Source of the DNA: Tubulanus polymorphus
Taxonomy: Eukaryota > Nemertea > Palaeonemertea > Tubulaniformes > Tubulanidae
Length of the DNA: 64,000 nucleotides
Assembly: GCF_964204645.1 (NCBI RefSeq)
Contig: NC_134027.1
Location: 18,278,485 to 18,342,484 of the forward strand
Direction: 5' to 3'
The notes below the pieces were generated by a model, which saw only the letters and a program-made list of their open reading frames with translations, searched no databases and was not told the origin of the DNA. A program made the position numbers and the translations under genes. Below are positions 9,946 to 19,157 of the stretch, piece by piece (within the stretch, counting starts at the first letter, position 1; each line of letters starts with the position of its first letter).

Positions 9946-10106
9946 TCAAGGTAAACCACACTTTGCCCATGGGCAATTTATTTTTTCGTTGACATAATAG
10001 TCATCGTGGAATTCACCAAACATCGCTAAAGCATCTTCCCCAAATTTATATTTTACTTGTTTGGTGTGCATTTCTAATAGCGCTTTGTAGTATCTTTTCA
10101 AGAATC
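9946..10106 (-). CDS. Unrecognised host gene, terminal exon
   Basis: The acceptor TTCTATTCAAG precedes 10106, and phase 1 entry matches the previous exon. It encodes 52 residues (FLKRYYKALLEMHTKQ, then an acidic patch with FHDDYYVNEK and CPWAKC) and ends at a TGA at 9946-9948. The coding quality and phase match support it. It closes a 194-residue spliced reading whose family I cannot name. Confidence 0.55.
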
Positions 10107-10241
10107 CTTGAATAGAAATCTATCTTATAGTCAGAGGATTTGAAGATAACTTCTCCCGGGCTGGATACAAGGTACCTGTTACAAACAATTATTATACACT
10201 TAAATCTTTACTTATTAATCATTCTAATTTTCCTCATTTAC

Positions 10242-10482
10242 CTATCGTAAAATCATAATAATCACTGTTGAGAACAGCAACCAATGAATTCGGTTGCATA
10301 CAACCTGTATGGTTAAAAGCCGTCTTTGTAATAAACTGATAGCCAGAAATTTCATAGTTCCTTGCCCAGGCGGAACCTCCGTTTAGGTTCATAAATTGAG
10401 TTCTGTTCACAGTGCTACTTCCTTGTTTGTATACATCTAATTGTTGATGCAGCACTTTTATTTCTTCGTTAACTCCAATAAC
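10242..10482 (-). CDS. Unrecognised host gene, exon 2
   Basis: Bounded by an acceptor (AATGTAG before 10482) and a donor (GTAAAT at 10241). It enters in phase 0 and leaves in phase 1. It encodes a helix-like start (EEIKVLHQQLDVYKQ) and then a region with aromatic and cysteine residues (SAWARNYEISGYQF, FNHTGCMQ). The introns on both sides are short (102 and 135 bp) and phase-compatible, which is the main evidence that it is a real exon. Function unknown. Confidence 0.55.
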
Positions 10483-10584
10483 CTACATTGAATGTTATTT
10501 TATATACACGTCACAGAAACTATGTACATTGCCATTCTCTAATTATAAGTCATATCACTTATCATTACAATTCCATAAACTCAC

Positions 10585-10767
10585 CTGGCAACCATTCCAC
10601 TTCAGTACTCCGTGTAACTTGCATTGAAAAGTTATCAATGATAATTTGTCGTTTTTGAGTCGAAATAATTTCACTTTCATATTCAAATTCTTTTTGTATT
10701 TCGAAAATTGGTCCGGTAAGTCTGCGTAAAGCCGGCAATATTCTCTCTCCTTTTTAGCAGTAACCAT
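10585..10767 (-). CDS. Unrecognised host gene, exon 1 (or first visible exon)
   Basis: 61 codons from ATG at 10767 to a GTGAGT donor at 10584, ending in phase 0. The residues are mixed, charged and not low-complexity (MVTAKKEREYC, then LPDQFSKYKKN). It joins in frame to the exon at 10242-10482 across a 102-bp intron, and all three exons together give 194 residues. Upstream exons cannot be excluded because the ATG is in a weak context. I do not recognise the protein. Confidence 0.5.
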
Positions 10768-11129
10768 AAAATACTCGATTCTTCTTATTCTTCGTGTACT
10801 CGTATGCTTGCATTACCGCCAATGAGTCCTATATTACAGTGATACAATCTAATATTATAAAATATCAATTTTTTTAAATTTTGTTCCATCAAATGAAAAA
10901 AACCACTGTCGTACACTATAAAGCTTTGTGGGTGAGCGGGTTTTAATTTTTTATGAAAAAAGACGATTGATGCTTTGCCAATGCGGGCGAGCGCATTTGT
11001 ATTTTTGATTTTTATTAGGGTCTTTGTTCATGACGCAGGCGCATTTGACTTTTTTGAGAAACTGGGGTATTTCTTTGTGTGGCGTAAGTAGAACATCAGT
11101 GAGCACCTCGAATCGGCCACTTGCTAGAT
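10768..11129. other. Short intergenic stretch, nothing recognised
   Basis: I see no gene, repeat or promoter motif that I can support here. A+T-rich and GC-richer patches alternate, and Polinton-like composition begins near 11130. Confidence 0.3.
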
Positions 11130-11200
11130 ATATACATATTTATTAAATTTTAAAAGTCATTCAATGCGTTTTAGCTCTTAAAATTGAAATGCATTGATCA

Positions 11201-11425
11201 TTAGGGATTTTTGATTCCATTATCAAAAGTATCAATTAGTTTAGTAATTAAATATGTTTCATTTGATAATATTTGATTAATTACAGTAATATTTTCAATT
11301 TTATAATGTCTTGCGGACACTAAATTTGTTGCTGAAATATAATTTTTAATGTTAAACTGTGAAAATGATTTATTGGTTTCATTGATTTCGATTTTAAAGT
11401 TGGGTTCTTCTTCTTCTTTCTTCAT
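11201..11425 (-). CDS. Unrecognised Polinton gene at the element end
   Basis: I choose the internal ATG at 11425, not the frame's first ATG at 11455, because the sequence just before it (TTTTAATAAAAATTTTG) matches the leader of the zinc-finger gene at 6983, which shares the same element terminus. The product begins MKKEEEEPNFKIEIN and has KNYISATNL in the middle, 74 residues in all. It is probably cut short, because Polinton-like sequence fades soon after the stop. No domain is recognised. Confidence 0.4.
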   Translation of the reverse strand: MKKEEEEPNFKIEINETNKSFSQFNIKNYISATNLVSARHYKIENITVINQILSNETYLITKLIDTFDNGIKNP

Positions 11426-11556
11426 TTTTATAACAAAATTTTTATTAAAACTCATTCAAATATAAATATTCAATGTTTTAAAATATGAATTATTTCACTC
11501 GTTAATTACTCGTCACTTTTTATATTATTTCACTCATTATTCATGAATATTTTAAG

Positions 11557-11745
11557 AGTAATAGGGGTAATGGGCTTTCAGGTTAAAGGTCGAAGGGGCG
11601 AGTGAGTAAAAAATGAAAATAACAATAATTTCCAGTTGAATTAGGAGTGTGCGCGACTAATTCAACTGGAAATTATTGTTATTTTCATTTTTTTACGAGC
11701 TCGACCCTTCGACATTTGGCCTGAAAGCCCATTATCCCTATTACT
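11557..11745. repeat. Complete terminal palindrome of Polinton copy II
   Basis: 189 bp fold into one long hairpin: AGTAATAGGGGTAATGGGC pairs with GCCCATTATCCCTATTACT, and pairing continues with few mismatches to an apex GAGTGTGCGCGA (about 11644-11655). The apical stem (AATTTCCAGTTGAATTAG and its complement) differs from the other copies but stays perfectly paired. Confidence 0.85.
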
Positions 11746-12180
11746 GAAACCAAACGAAAAAAAATCGAGTTGTAGTTCAGTGATTTACCCACTGTGCCAC
11801 AGAACGTAACTGCAGTCTGGATGAAATTTGATTTACAAATAGCCTAGCCTCACCTAACCCAAACTCTATTCTTTCACGCATGCGCGTTTGCAGATTATAG
11901 GAACTAACTTACGGCGTTTTTAGGGAACTCACGTACGGTTAACCTGTGGATATCACCGTACAGTCACGTACGGGTAACAACTTCGGACTTAAAAAATGGT
12001 ATTGGCTACTAGGAACTCACGTACGGCATTAGTAGGGAACTCACGTACGGTTAACCTGTCGAGATCACCATACAGTCACGTAGGGCAAACAACTACGTAC
12101 TTAAATGGTATTGGCTACAATATAATAGGCCTATAGACAAATAAATACCGGTACTGCGGTAGGCTTTCTTGGCTTCCTCA
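11746..12180 (-). repeat. tRNA-like SINE with downstream tandem units (truncated by Polinton II)
   Basis: On the minus strand an A-box-like GTGGCACAGTGGGTAAATC (about 11791-11809) is followed by the first part of a B-box; the rest of the B-box is displaced by the Polinton tip. To the right lie two copies of a roughly 110-bp unit carrying GGAACTCACGTACGG and GGTTAACCTGT. The same layout recurs at 26930-27560. Confidence 0.55.
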
Positions 12181-12949
12181 CTTCACAGGTGTAGCGGAAA
12201 TTCCCTTGTGATTGCGCCGAGAGCGCCAAATTCAAAATCAATTTCCTTTAATCGCCATAGATAGCGTCAAAAAATAATCGTTTCACAATTGACAATGTCT
12301 CACAATTGGATGGGATAATAGGATATATAACTGTCATATCACTAGTAAGTGTCATATAAAATGAAAGTTTTGATTTTAGATTGAAAAACGAAGTTTGTTC
12401 AGTATTTTGTGAGGTCGCCGTGTTGTGGAGCCAGCGGCCATTATCTTTCTAAACGTATCAGTACCAAGACGTTTTTTCTCGGATTTATTGCAGAATAACG
12501 AATGAAAACACAAATACACTATCAAAAACCCCAGCAACTGTATCCCAAGCCCATCGGCGAGTGCCTGTGTTCTTACCGAGTTTTAAACTATCCGGGGAAT
12601 CACGTTTCCGCAGTTGTTAAACCGCGTGAGGAATAGAATCCTTATTTCTTGAATCTTCTTATACTAGACCATTTTAGTCGTCAAATTATATTGTGAAATA
12701 GAATTCCGATCTGAAGGCCGAGTCGCCCATATTTTCTGGCCGGTTCAATTCGGCACTCCGCGGTGCGGTCCGTTCGGGTGCTTCCTCTTCTGGCGGTTAT
12801 TTTTCAACTATTCGAACGATAAATCCTTTCAGGGGTAATATATCCCTTCTTTTTAAGTTTTAATGCTCGGTTCAGGCCGGAATTCTTATTAACTAATTTA
12901 TGATGGAAAAGTTAGATCGAGCGTCGTTGTTGACAAACTTAATCACGCG

Positions 12950-13090
12950 TGATCGTGACGTCACGTGTCCCTCGTGACCTCTAACCAACGAGGCGCGTCG
13001 GGGACAAAGAACTCTGACCAATGGAGGGCATCGGGGACAAAAACTTCCATCCATTCAAAACGTCGGGGACTGGGAGCCCTATATAAGGCG
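12950..13090 (+). promoter_or_regulatory. TATA/CCAAT core promoter with three TCGGGGAC repeats
   Basis: A GACGTCACGTG box (CRE/E-box-like), an ACCAATGG box (13017), three copies of TCGGGGAC spaced about 35 bases apart, and CTATATAAGG at 13079-13088 are in the order and spacing of a class II promoter read rightward. The owner transcript is not identified. Confidence 0.5.
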
Positions 13091-14414
13091 CGCAGAACTC
13101 TAGTTCAGGATTCAACGCTACCTCTTACGTCCCGACAGGGACACCCCCCCCCCCCCGTCTTAGGGGATATGATCACTTGTTACTACAGTTAAGATAGTTA
13201 ATATATTATTATTATTGCCTTGCCGCGACCTTGATTGCCTGGTTTTTGCGGTTACCGCCATGTTCTTTTATCCAAATTCCTTATCCTAATCTATCATTAT
13301 TAGAATAACTTATCAAGGGTTGCTCCTAATGACGACCTTGTAATTTCAAACTAAGTGGAATTACTGTCCCGGGTGGGTGGATTTCGGCGACGGTGGCTGG
13401 TGTTCGGTAGATGTCCTCGCAGTATCGGTTTGCCTTCAGCCGATGGTACTAGATGGAAGACGATGGCTACTGGCGTGTGATCCGCAGCAAGATTCCGTAG
13501 TAACTAAAAAATGTTTGTAATGATGGTTTTTGTTTACGTTGGTGGTTTCTTTATGGGTATCAGACAGCAAACGATGTGTGCAAGTTGTTGTTTGATGCTT
13601 TGATCTATCAGCGCTGACAATAAATCAGCCAGGGGTAAAAATAATTCTTCCTCGGTTCTTGTGCTGCGATATCTGGCAAACATTCAGAATTATTTTTAAA
13701 CTTAAGGATAGACGGAACTGTAATTGGTTGGGTCGGAACGATGAGGTGCTTTGATAGTGTGGGTTGTGCAGGGATCTCGCTGTTACTTCTTGATACTCCC
13801 GACTACTTTCTATAAAAGGAAGAACCGGAAGTATAGGAAGACATGGTTGTTTTGCTTTATCCTGTATTATTATAGAGTTAGTAAAATTATAAATGAAAAT
13901 TGGTATAATAAGTATAGAATGATTTTAGATTTGATAATTAATTACATTGTATTTCTGAATCAAAAGTTTACTATTGTTGATTGGAAAAAGAAACGATGAG
14001 TTTGTTCCATAATCTAGGTGAAAACTAAGTTTTGAAAATATATCTAAATTAAGTATCCTGGATGTTAATTAAGGACAAGACCTTTATAATCGCTTAAGTT
14101 TTATGGAAGTTTAATTGTGGCAAATATCAATACTAGCTCTCTAAGGTTTCTGTTGGTGTACATGTCTGTTGGTAACTCGTAGAGAATAGCTGCTCTCTCA
14201 ACGATGATGAGTAGGGAGTGAGTAAATCAAAGCGCGTTATGACAGGAGGGTTGGAAAGAAAAGTTACTTTGGCAAATCAGTTTCTCAAATAATTTTAGAT
14301 TAGCAAATCATTAAGGCTAATTCTACATGTCCAAAACCGTCATGACAGCTAGGTTGCTGCTCCTTGCCAAAAGTCGAACGGGAGAGTCGGCATTCTAGGA
14401 ATGTCGATCTTTTC

Positions 14415-14422
14415 TATAAAAA
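14415..14422 (+). promoter_or_regulatory. TATA box candidate
   Basis: CTATAAAAAGAGGCCCG sits in otherwise GC-balanced sequence about 450 bases before Polinton copy III. Its downstream sequence CAGTCTTGAGAAAGCAG could be a transcript start. Only the box itself is visible evidence. Confidence 0.35.
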
Positions 14423-14865
14423 GAGGCCCGCAGTCTTGAGAAAGCAGACTTACCCAGGGACGCTCGTTAAGATACTTGAGGTTTGGGTGGAAATACCAGA
14501 ATTAAGACGGGTTACCAACAGTAGTGTACAATAGGAATTTGGAGTTAGGAATTGGACTGTGTACTATCTGGAGTTATTACTATCATCAAGGTAAATAAAA
14601 TCTATATTGTTATTATTATATGCAATCAGAATTTCGGCATTTTAGTTTGATTATTTGGGTTTGTGCACGGACACGTTCTCTCGCCAGGGACCGATCTTTA
14701 CGTTTTTATATTCAACGATTAAGGAGAGGATTGTGACCGGTGTATCACGTGGATGGTACAGCCGCCCTGAGGGACTTGCCGGTGTAAGATGAGGTTTGGT
14801 GTGGAAGATTCAACCGCTGACGGGAATGGTTCATTGGTCCTTGGAACGACGAAGAATGAAGATGG

Positions 14866-14998
14866 AATTATCGATGATATTAAAAACATATTATCTAAAA
14901 TATATGATAATCATAAAACTAATGATGAAATAAATGTTGAAATAATTATAACTTAGATAACTAAATATTTTGAAGTAATTTTTTTGATAAATAAATGA
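14866..14998 (+). pseudogene. C-terminal tail of an upstream Polinton gene
   Basis: About 30 codons (DDIKNILSKIYDNH, then VEIIIT) read to a TAG at about 14955, while the homologous sequence at position 1 in copy I has a lysine codon there and continues. Beyond the stop the frame stays open to a TGA overlapping the next ATG (ATGA). Everything upstream of about 14866 is unrelated DNA, so the gene is truncated at its 5-prime side. Identity unknown. Confidence 0.4.
14977..14994 (+). promoter_or_regulatory. Family start signal: T-run plus TAAATAAATG
   Basis: TTTTTTTGATAAATAAATG directly precedes this start codon. Near-identical leaders precede the genes at 251, 15241, 15683 and 23490, so this is a shared signal of the element and not chance. 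Poxvirus late promoters also end in TAAATG; a promoter role here is an analogy. Confidence 0.6.
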
Positions 14999-15216
14999 GT
15001 GATAATAAGTGGATAATAACTGGATTATATAATGGTGCCTTACTATCAGTGGGAACTGTTGGTTATTCAATGGTATTAAAAAAAGTATTTAAAATGGGAA
15101 GTGTTAATGTTGATAGATTTGATATAAATGATATTTTAAAATTAACGTTAGCAGTAACTTTATCTAATTTAACAATTGATTATTTGGAAAAACAAAAATA
15201 TATTCCTCCTATATGA
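14995..15216 (+). CDS. Small Polinton protein (73 aa), intact
   Basis: Complete short frame with the family start signal. The N-terminal half (LYNGALLSVGTVGYSMVL) is weakly hydrophobic, followed by a conserved KMGSVNVDRFDINDILKL segment and a TIDYLEKQKYIPPI end. Copy I keeps the same protein without its start. Conservation between copies that differ by many silent changes suggests past selection. A small virion or membrane protein is likely; no known domain. Confidence 0.6.
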   Translation: MSDNKWIITGLYNGALLSVGTVGYSMVLKKVFKMGSVNVDRFDINDILKLTLAVTLSNLTIDYLEKQKYIPPI

Positions 15217-15240
15217 ATGCGTAATCTTTTTGTTAAATAA

Positions 15241-15652
15241 ATGGCATCTGCAATTATAACTATTATAGGATCGGCAATTGTTAACGCTTTAGCACTTACT
15301 GGTGGTGGTTATTTATTTAAGCATATTGATAAAAATGGATCATTATCAGAACAAAAAAGACATAACTTAGCATTAGAAAAATATAATAAAGCAGCAGAAG
15401 AATATAGAGAAAAAAGACAAAACTATATGGATTACATCAATAAAAAATTATATGATCAGAAGATTTCACATCGAGATTTTCAATCAGTTGATGATGCAAT
15501 GAGTTTATATAACGCAGTAACAAATAAAGAAAAATTACATCCTATACAAACCTAAATTATCAGATTATTATACCCCAAGTAAAGAACAACAGAAATATGA
15601 AATAATATGGATTTTCGGGGAACTGTTATTGTTATATTTGTAGCATATAAAT
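15241..15652 (+). pseudogene. Small Polinton membrane/coiled-coil protein, frameshifted
   Basis: Same gene as 251 in copy I, preceded by the family start signal. A hydrophobic N-terminus (ASAIITIIGSAIVNALALTG) precedes a charged helix. A one-base insertion near 15541 shifts the frame after KEKLH; the original frame continues through KLSDYYTPSKEQQ to a second hydrophobic segment (IFGELLLLYL) and a TAG near 15650. Two hydrophobic ends around a charged helix suggest a membrane-associated structural protein. Confidence 0.6.
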
Positions 15653-15682
15653 TTACTAATTAGTAATTTTTTTGCTAAATAA

Positions 15683-16095
15683 ATGGATGATAAAGTTGAT
15701 AATATTGATATTATTCCTCATGATATAAATAAAAGTAAATTAAAAACATATTTAGAAAAACAAATATTAGAATTTGAAAGTGACTTAAAGATAAAAAGAA
15801 AAAATATTTAAAAAGTAAAATTATGTATTATTTTATTTTCAGTGGTTCAGTTACAATTAGTTCTGTAATAACATTTTTAGCAATATTCAGTCCATTAACA
15901 CCTTTAGCTATATCAATTGGTGTGCAAGGGTTGAGTTCAAGTGTTTTAACTGGTATAAGTTCAAAATTAAACATAAAAAGTAATAAAGAAAAAATTAAAT
16001 CTAATATAAAAGAAATTAATAAATTAAAAAATACATTAGATTATATAATAAATTTAAATGGTCATATAAGAGTTGAAGAACAGGATAAATTATAA
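15683..16095 (+). pseudogene. Polinton two-pass membrane protein, frameshifted
   Basis: Starts after the family start signal with an acidic N-terminus (MDDKVDNIDIIPHDIN). A one-base loss in an A-rich run near 15805 shifts into the frame that carries two hydrophobic segments (YYFIFSGSVTISSVITFLAI and PLTPLAISIGVQGLSSSVLT) and a coiled, lysine-rich tail. The layout resembles a small helical-hairpin membrane protein. No named family. Confidence 0.5.
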
Positions 16096-16132
16096 AAAGA
16101 ATTAATAAATTATCAATTTTTTAATTATATAA

Positions 16133-17280
16133 ATGGGGTTTCCAAAAGCTTTCCAATATAATAAATCAATTAAATATAATATTCCTGCAAAAGATTTTAA
16201 TACAAATATTACATATAGAAATTTAGTTTTAAATTCATTAACTAATTTAGAAATTTATGTTACTGGAACACAGTTTTTTATCTCTAAAATGGAAAATATA
16301 TTTAATACATATGAAGTTACTTTTACTCGAGATGAATATCATATATATAAAGTAAAATCTAATATGAAATATTGGTAGAATCAATTAAATTTTGCTGTTT
16401 ATAGTGCAACAACTGGTTGTGGTATAAGTTGGAATAATCATTTAAATAACTTAGATAAAAATTTGAATTATTCTGATTTAAAATCAATTCACACAATATT
16501 TAGATTTCACACGTATTTTCAAATCAGAATAATATTAAATGAATTAGAATGTCCTTTGCCCGGATCTAAATATTCTAAAGAATTGGATAATAATATTAAT
16601 CTATCTAAGTTTTGTAAAATATGTAATGAATTTAATATAAATATTAATTCCGATTTTAGAGCGCATGGTAAATTGCAAGGTATTGGTGAACAGCATGAAA
16701 TAAAAAGAATTGATTATATGCATAGAATTGGGGCTTATCATAATTATAAAATTGATAATAATAATGGTTGGATTAATTTCATTTTAGAAAATAGTGAAGG
16801 TTTTACAAAATCGGGTATACAAAGAATAAATCAATCTATTAGAACTTATTTGATATGTATTTTAGGTGCGCAAGTTGAAACCCCAATCCCAAATAATTGG
16901 AAATGATAATACTTCATTTGATGCGCAGAAACAATTCAAAGTATTATTTGAAGATTCCATTCATAATGATAAAAATAGATCGATTCCAGAAAATATTGTA
17001 AGATATCAAAATTATTTAGATAAATCCAATATTAGATTAAATTGTTGTATAGGCCCTAATCTATTAATTATTTCTAATGATTTAATATTAAAGATGGGAA
17101 ATATAATTGGTTATAATAATTTAATTAAGACTGCAACAGTAAATAATAAGTTTGGATTGAATGATATAAATAAAAAGATTATCACTGCTCCAAAATTAAC
17201 GGAAGGTGAAAAAATTAAAAAACAAATTCAATCAACGGAAACTAAAACTAAGAATATCAAATTAAAATATAGCTGCAAAG
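16133..17280 (+). pseudogene. Large Polinton protein of unknown role, 5-prime part
   Basis: Begins MGFPKAFQYNKSIKYN in a TATAAATG context. Breaks: a TAG at 16376-16378 and a frameshift near 16890. In total about 380 codons are readable, with conserved-looking segments FNTNITYRNLVLNSL, IQRINQSIRTYL and TSFDAQKQF. The last visible part is lysine-rich. At about 17280 Polinton sequence gives way to foreign DNA, and the matching C-terminal tail with one transmembrane segment appears at 21826-22016. It precedes the capsid gene, so a minor virion protein is plausible, but this is inference. Confidence 0.55.
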
Positions 17281-17309
17281 CAGCGATAACGGGTTTTCTG
17301 CACAGTCTT

Positions 17310-17575
17310 AGAATCCTGTTCAATGGTGGATTTCAACAAAGCATTTGATAAGGCTCAACATCAGCCATTTCTAAAGAGGCTATTAGGAAACAGTATCAAT
17401 GATAGGTCGCCCAAATGGCTTAGCAGTTATCTCTGAACGGAAACTTGAGACGCCTCATCTTGGAATGAGACGGTCTAACTAGTGGAGTCACGCAAGGTAG
17501 TATCCTAAGTCGTCTTCTGTTTAATGTCCTGACAAATGACATACACAGTAATCCGAAATATACCAGACTGAGTAA
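17310..17575 (+). pseudogene. LINE reverse transcriptase fragment (CR1/Jockey-like)
   Basis: Codons read VDFNKAFDKAQHQPFL, WLSSYL and, in shifted frames, a SGVTQGSILSRLLFN-type block with ND, which are RT motifs A and B of CR1/Jockey-type LINEs. Several stops and shifts show it is dead. It is the leftmost foreign sequence inside Polinton copy III. Confidence 0.6.
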
Positions 17576-17635
17576 ATTTCCAAAACGACCTTAACACACT
17601 GTTCGACCAAAAAACTTAATGTTCCGACAAAACCA

Positions 17636-17897
17636 CGGGGACAAAACCAAATTATGAATTGTCGCGGGTGACAAAACCAAAATATTGAATTGTCACGGGC
17701 GACAAAACCAAAATAATGAATTGTCGCGGGCGATAAAACCACAATAATGAATTGTCGCCGGCGTTAAAACCAAAATATTGAATTGTCGCGGCGATAAAAC
17801 CAAAATAATGAATTGTCGCGGACGACAAAAACAAAATATTGAATTGTTGCGTGCGACAAAACCAGAATAATGAATTGTCGCGGGCGACAAAACCAAA
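17636..17897. repeat. 31-bp minisatellite, left part
   Basis: About nine units of roughly 31 bp with core TTGTCGCGGGCGACAAAACC and spacer AAAATAATGAA. Each unit contains an inverted repeat (TTGTCGC/GCGACAA). The array is interrupted at 17898 and resumes at 19158. Confidence 0.85.
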
Positions 17898-19154
17898 CTA
17901 GGGGTCCAGGGACACCATGCTCACTTGGGAAGTGGTTTCAAAAGCTCAACAATCTAACAATTTCAATACATAACGCCCTCTAGTGACCATATACAAAAAC
18001 CAATGACCTTACAACCCACCACAATCATAGAACATGTGAGCAGCTATGATTTTGTAATTGATTGTGATAACAAAATATGCCTCGTTACCAATTTAATATG
18101 GAAATACTAAGTTATTCTACTATTCAACGCCCCTGGTGACCATATGCAAAACCCAATGACCTTAAAACTCACCACAATCGTAGTATATGTCATGAAATAC
18201 AACTTTGCAATTGATCATAGTAACAAAATACGCATAGGTACCAATCTAATAAGGAAAAACTAAGCTTTTCTACTATTCAACGCCCCCTGGTGACTATATG
18301 GAATAACTAATGTCCTTAAAAACTCGCCAAAATCATAGACGATGTCATGAACTACAACTTTGCAATTGATCATGGTAACAAAATATGCCTTGGTACAAAT
18401 ATAATATAGCAATACTAAGTTATTGTATTATTCAACGCCCCCTGATGGCCACATACTAAAACCAATGACCTAGAAACTCACCAAAATCATAGAACACGTT
18501 ATGGGCTACAACTTTCCAATTGAATGTAGTAACACAATATGCTTAGGTATCAATTTAATGTGGAAAAACTTTTTCCCACCTACGAATGAGTACTGATGAC
18601 ACCAAAATGGCCGTCCATTGCGTCATAATTGGCTGATCAAAAATACCAGTCCCAGGTATTAAACATCCCTCTCTAAAGAATACCCATCAGCAGTTGCAAT
18701 GAGAAATGGCAAACCAGTAGGAAGCTACAGGACCTAGAATTCTGGCCAAAATTGACATTTTTGGCACTAAAAAGGTCATAGGACAGCCATCTTGAGTCAG
18801 ATCGACCCAATTTTCTTATGCTGATGGGCCTTTGGTAGATTCAAATGTAAACGAAAGATCAAGGTAATTGATCAAAGCATCTTCAAAATTTCCCCATGAA
18901 AACTTCGAAAATGTTTAAAAAGTGCTGATTTTGGCAAACAACAATGGCTGCCAGTCGGCCATCTTGAATCTGACAGGGCCAGTTTTTGGGCTGACGATGT
19001 GTCTAGGGTAGATACATGTATAAACCAAATATCAAGACATTACCTTTAAGCGTCTTCAAAACTTCCCAAAATAACTGGATTCCGTCTATGGACGGACGAA
19101 CGGACGAAAAGTGAACACAATAGCCCGCTGGGACTTAAGTCCCAAGTGGACTGA
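17898..19154 (+). mobile_element. Helitron-like non-autonomous element, copy 1
   Basis: Begins CTAGGGGTCCAGGGAC and ends with a hairpin GGGACTTAAGTCCC followed by AAGTGGACTGA, the hairpin-plus-CTRR form of Helitron 3-prime ends. Copies at 25314-25877 and, reversed, about 59030-59541 define the ends. It contains four tandem units of about 150-160 bp, each with an AACGCCC-type TGG/TGACCATAT core (17950-18570). A GGACGGACGAACGGACG run precedes the hairpin. No coding capacity. The superfamily assignment rests on the 3-prime end only. Confidence 0.5.
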
Positions 19155-19157
19155 AAA

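Larger units (their letters stand above)
11130..11745. mobile_element. Polinton copy II, terminal fragment
   Basis: A+T-rich fragment with one gene reading inward and a full terminal palindrome ending at 11745. The tip reads AGTAATAGGG from the outside, agreeing with the 5-prime AG terminus known for Polintons. Immediately outside is GAAACCAAACG, which is continuous in the intact SINE copy at about 27010, so 11745/11746 is a true integration boundary. The other end of the element is missing. Confidence 0.7.
12200..14865. other. GC-richer region with promoter-like segments, no gene supported
   Basis: Contains two TATA-type core promoters (about 12950-13090 and 14345-14422), a 15-bp poly-C run at about 13143-13157, and no reading frame with clear coding character. 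It could be the 5-prime part of a host gene, or the flank of an LTR or DNA element, lying directly against Polinton copy III at about 14866. Confidence 0.35.
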
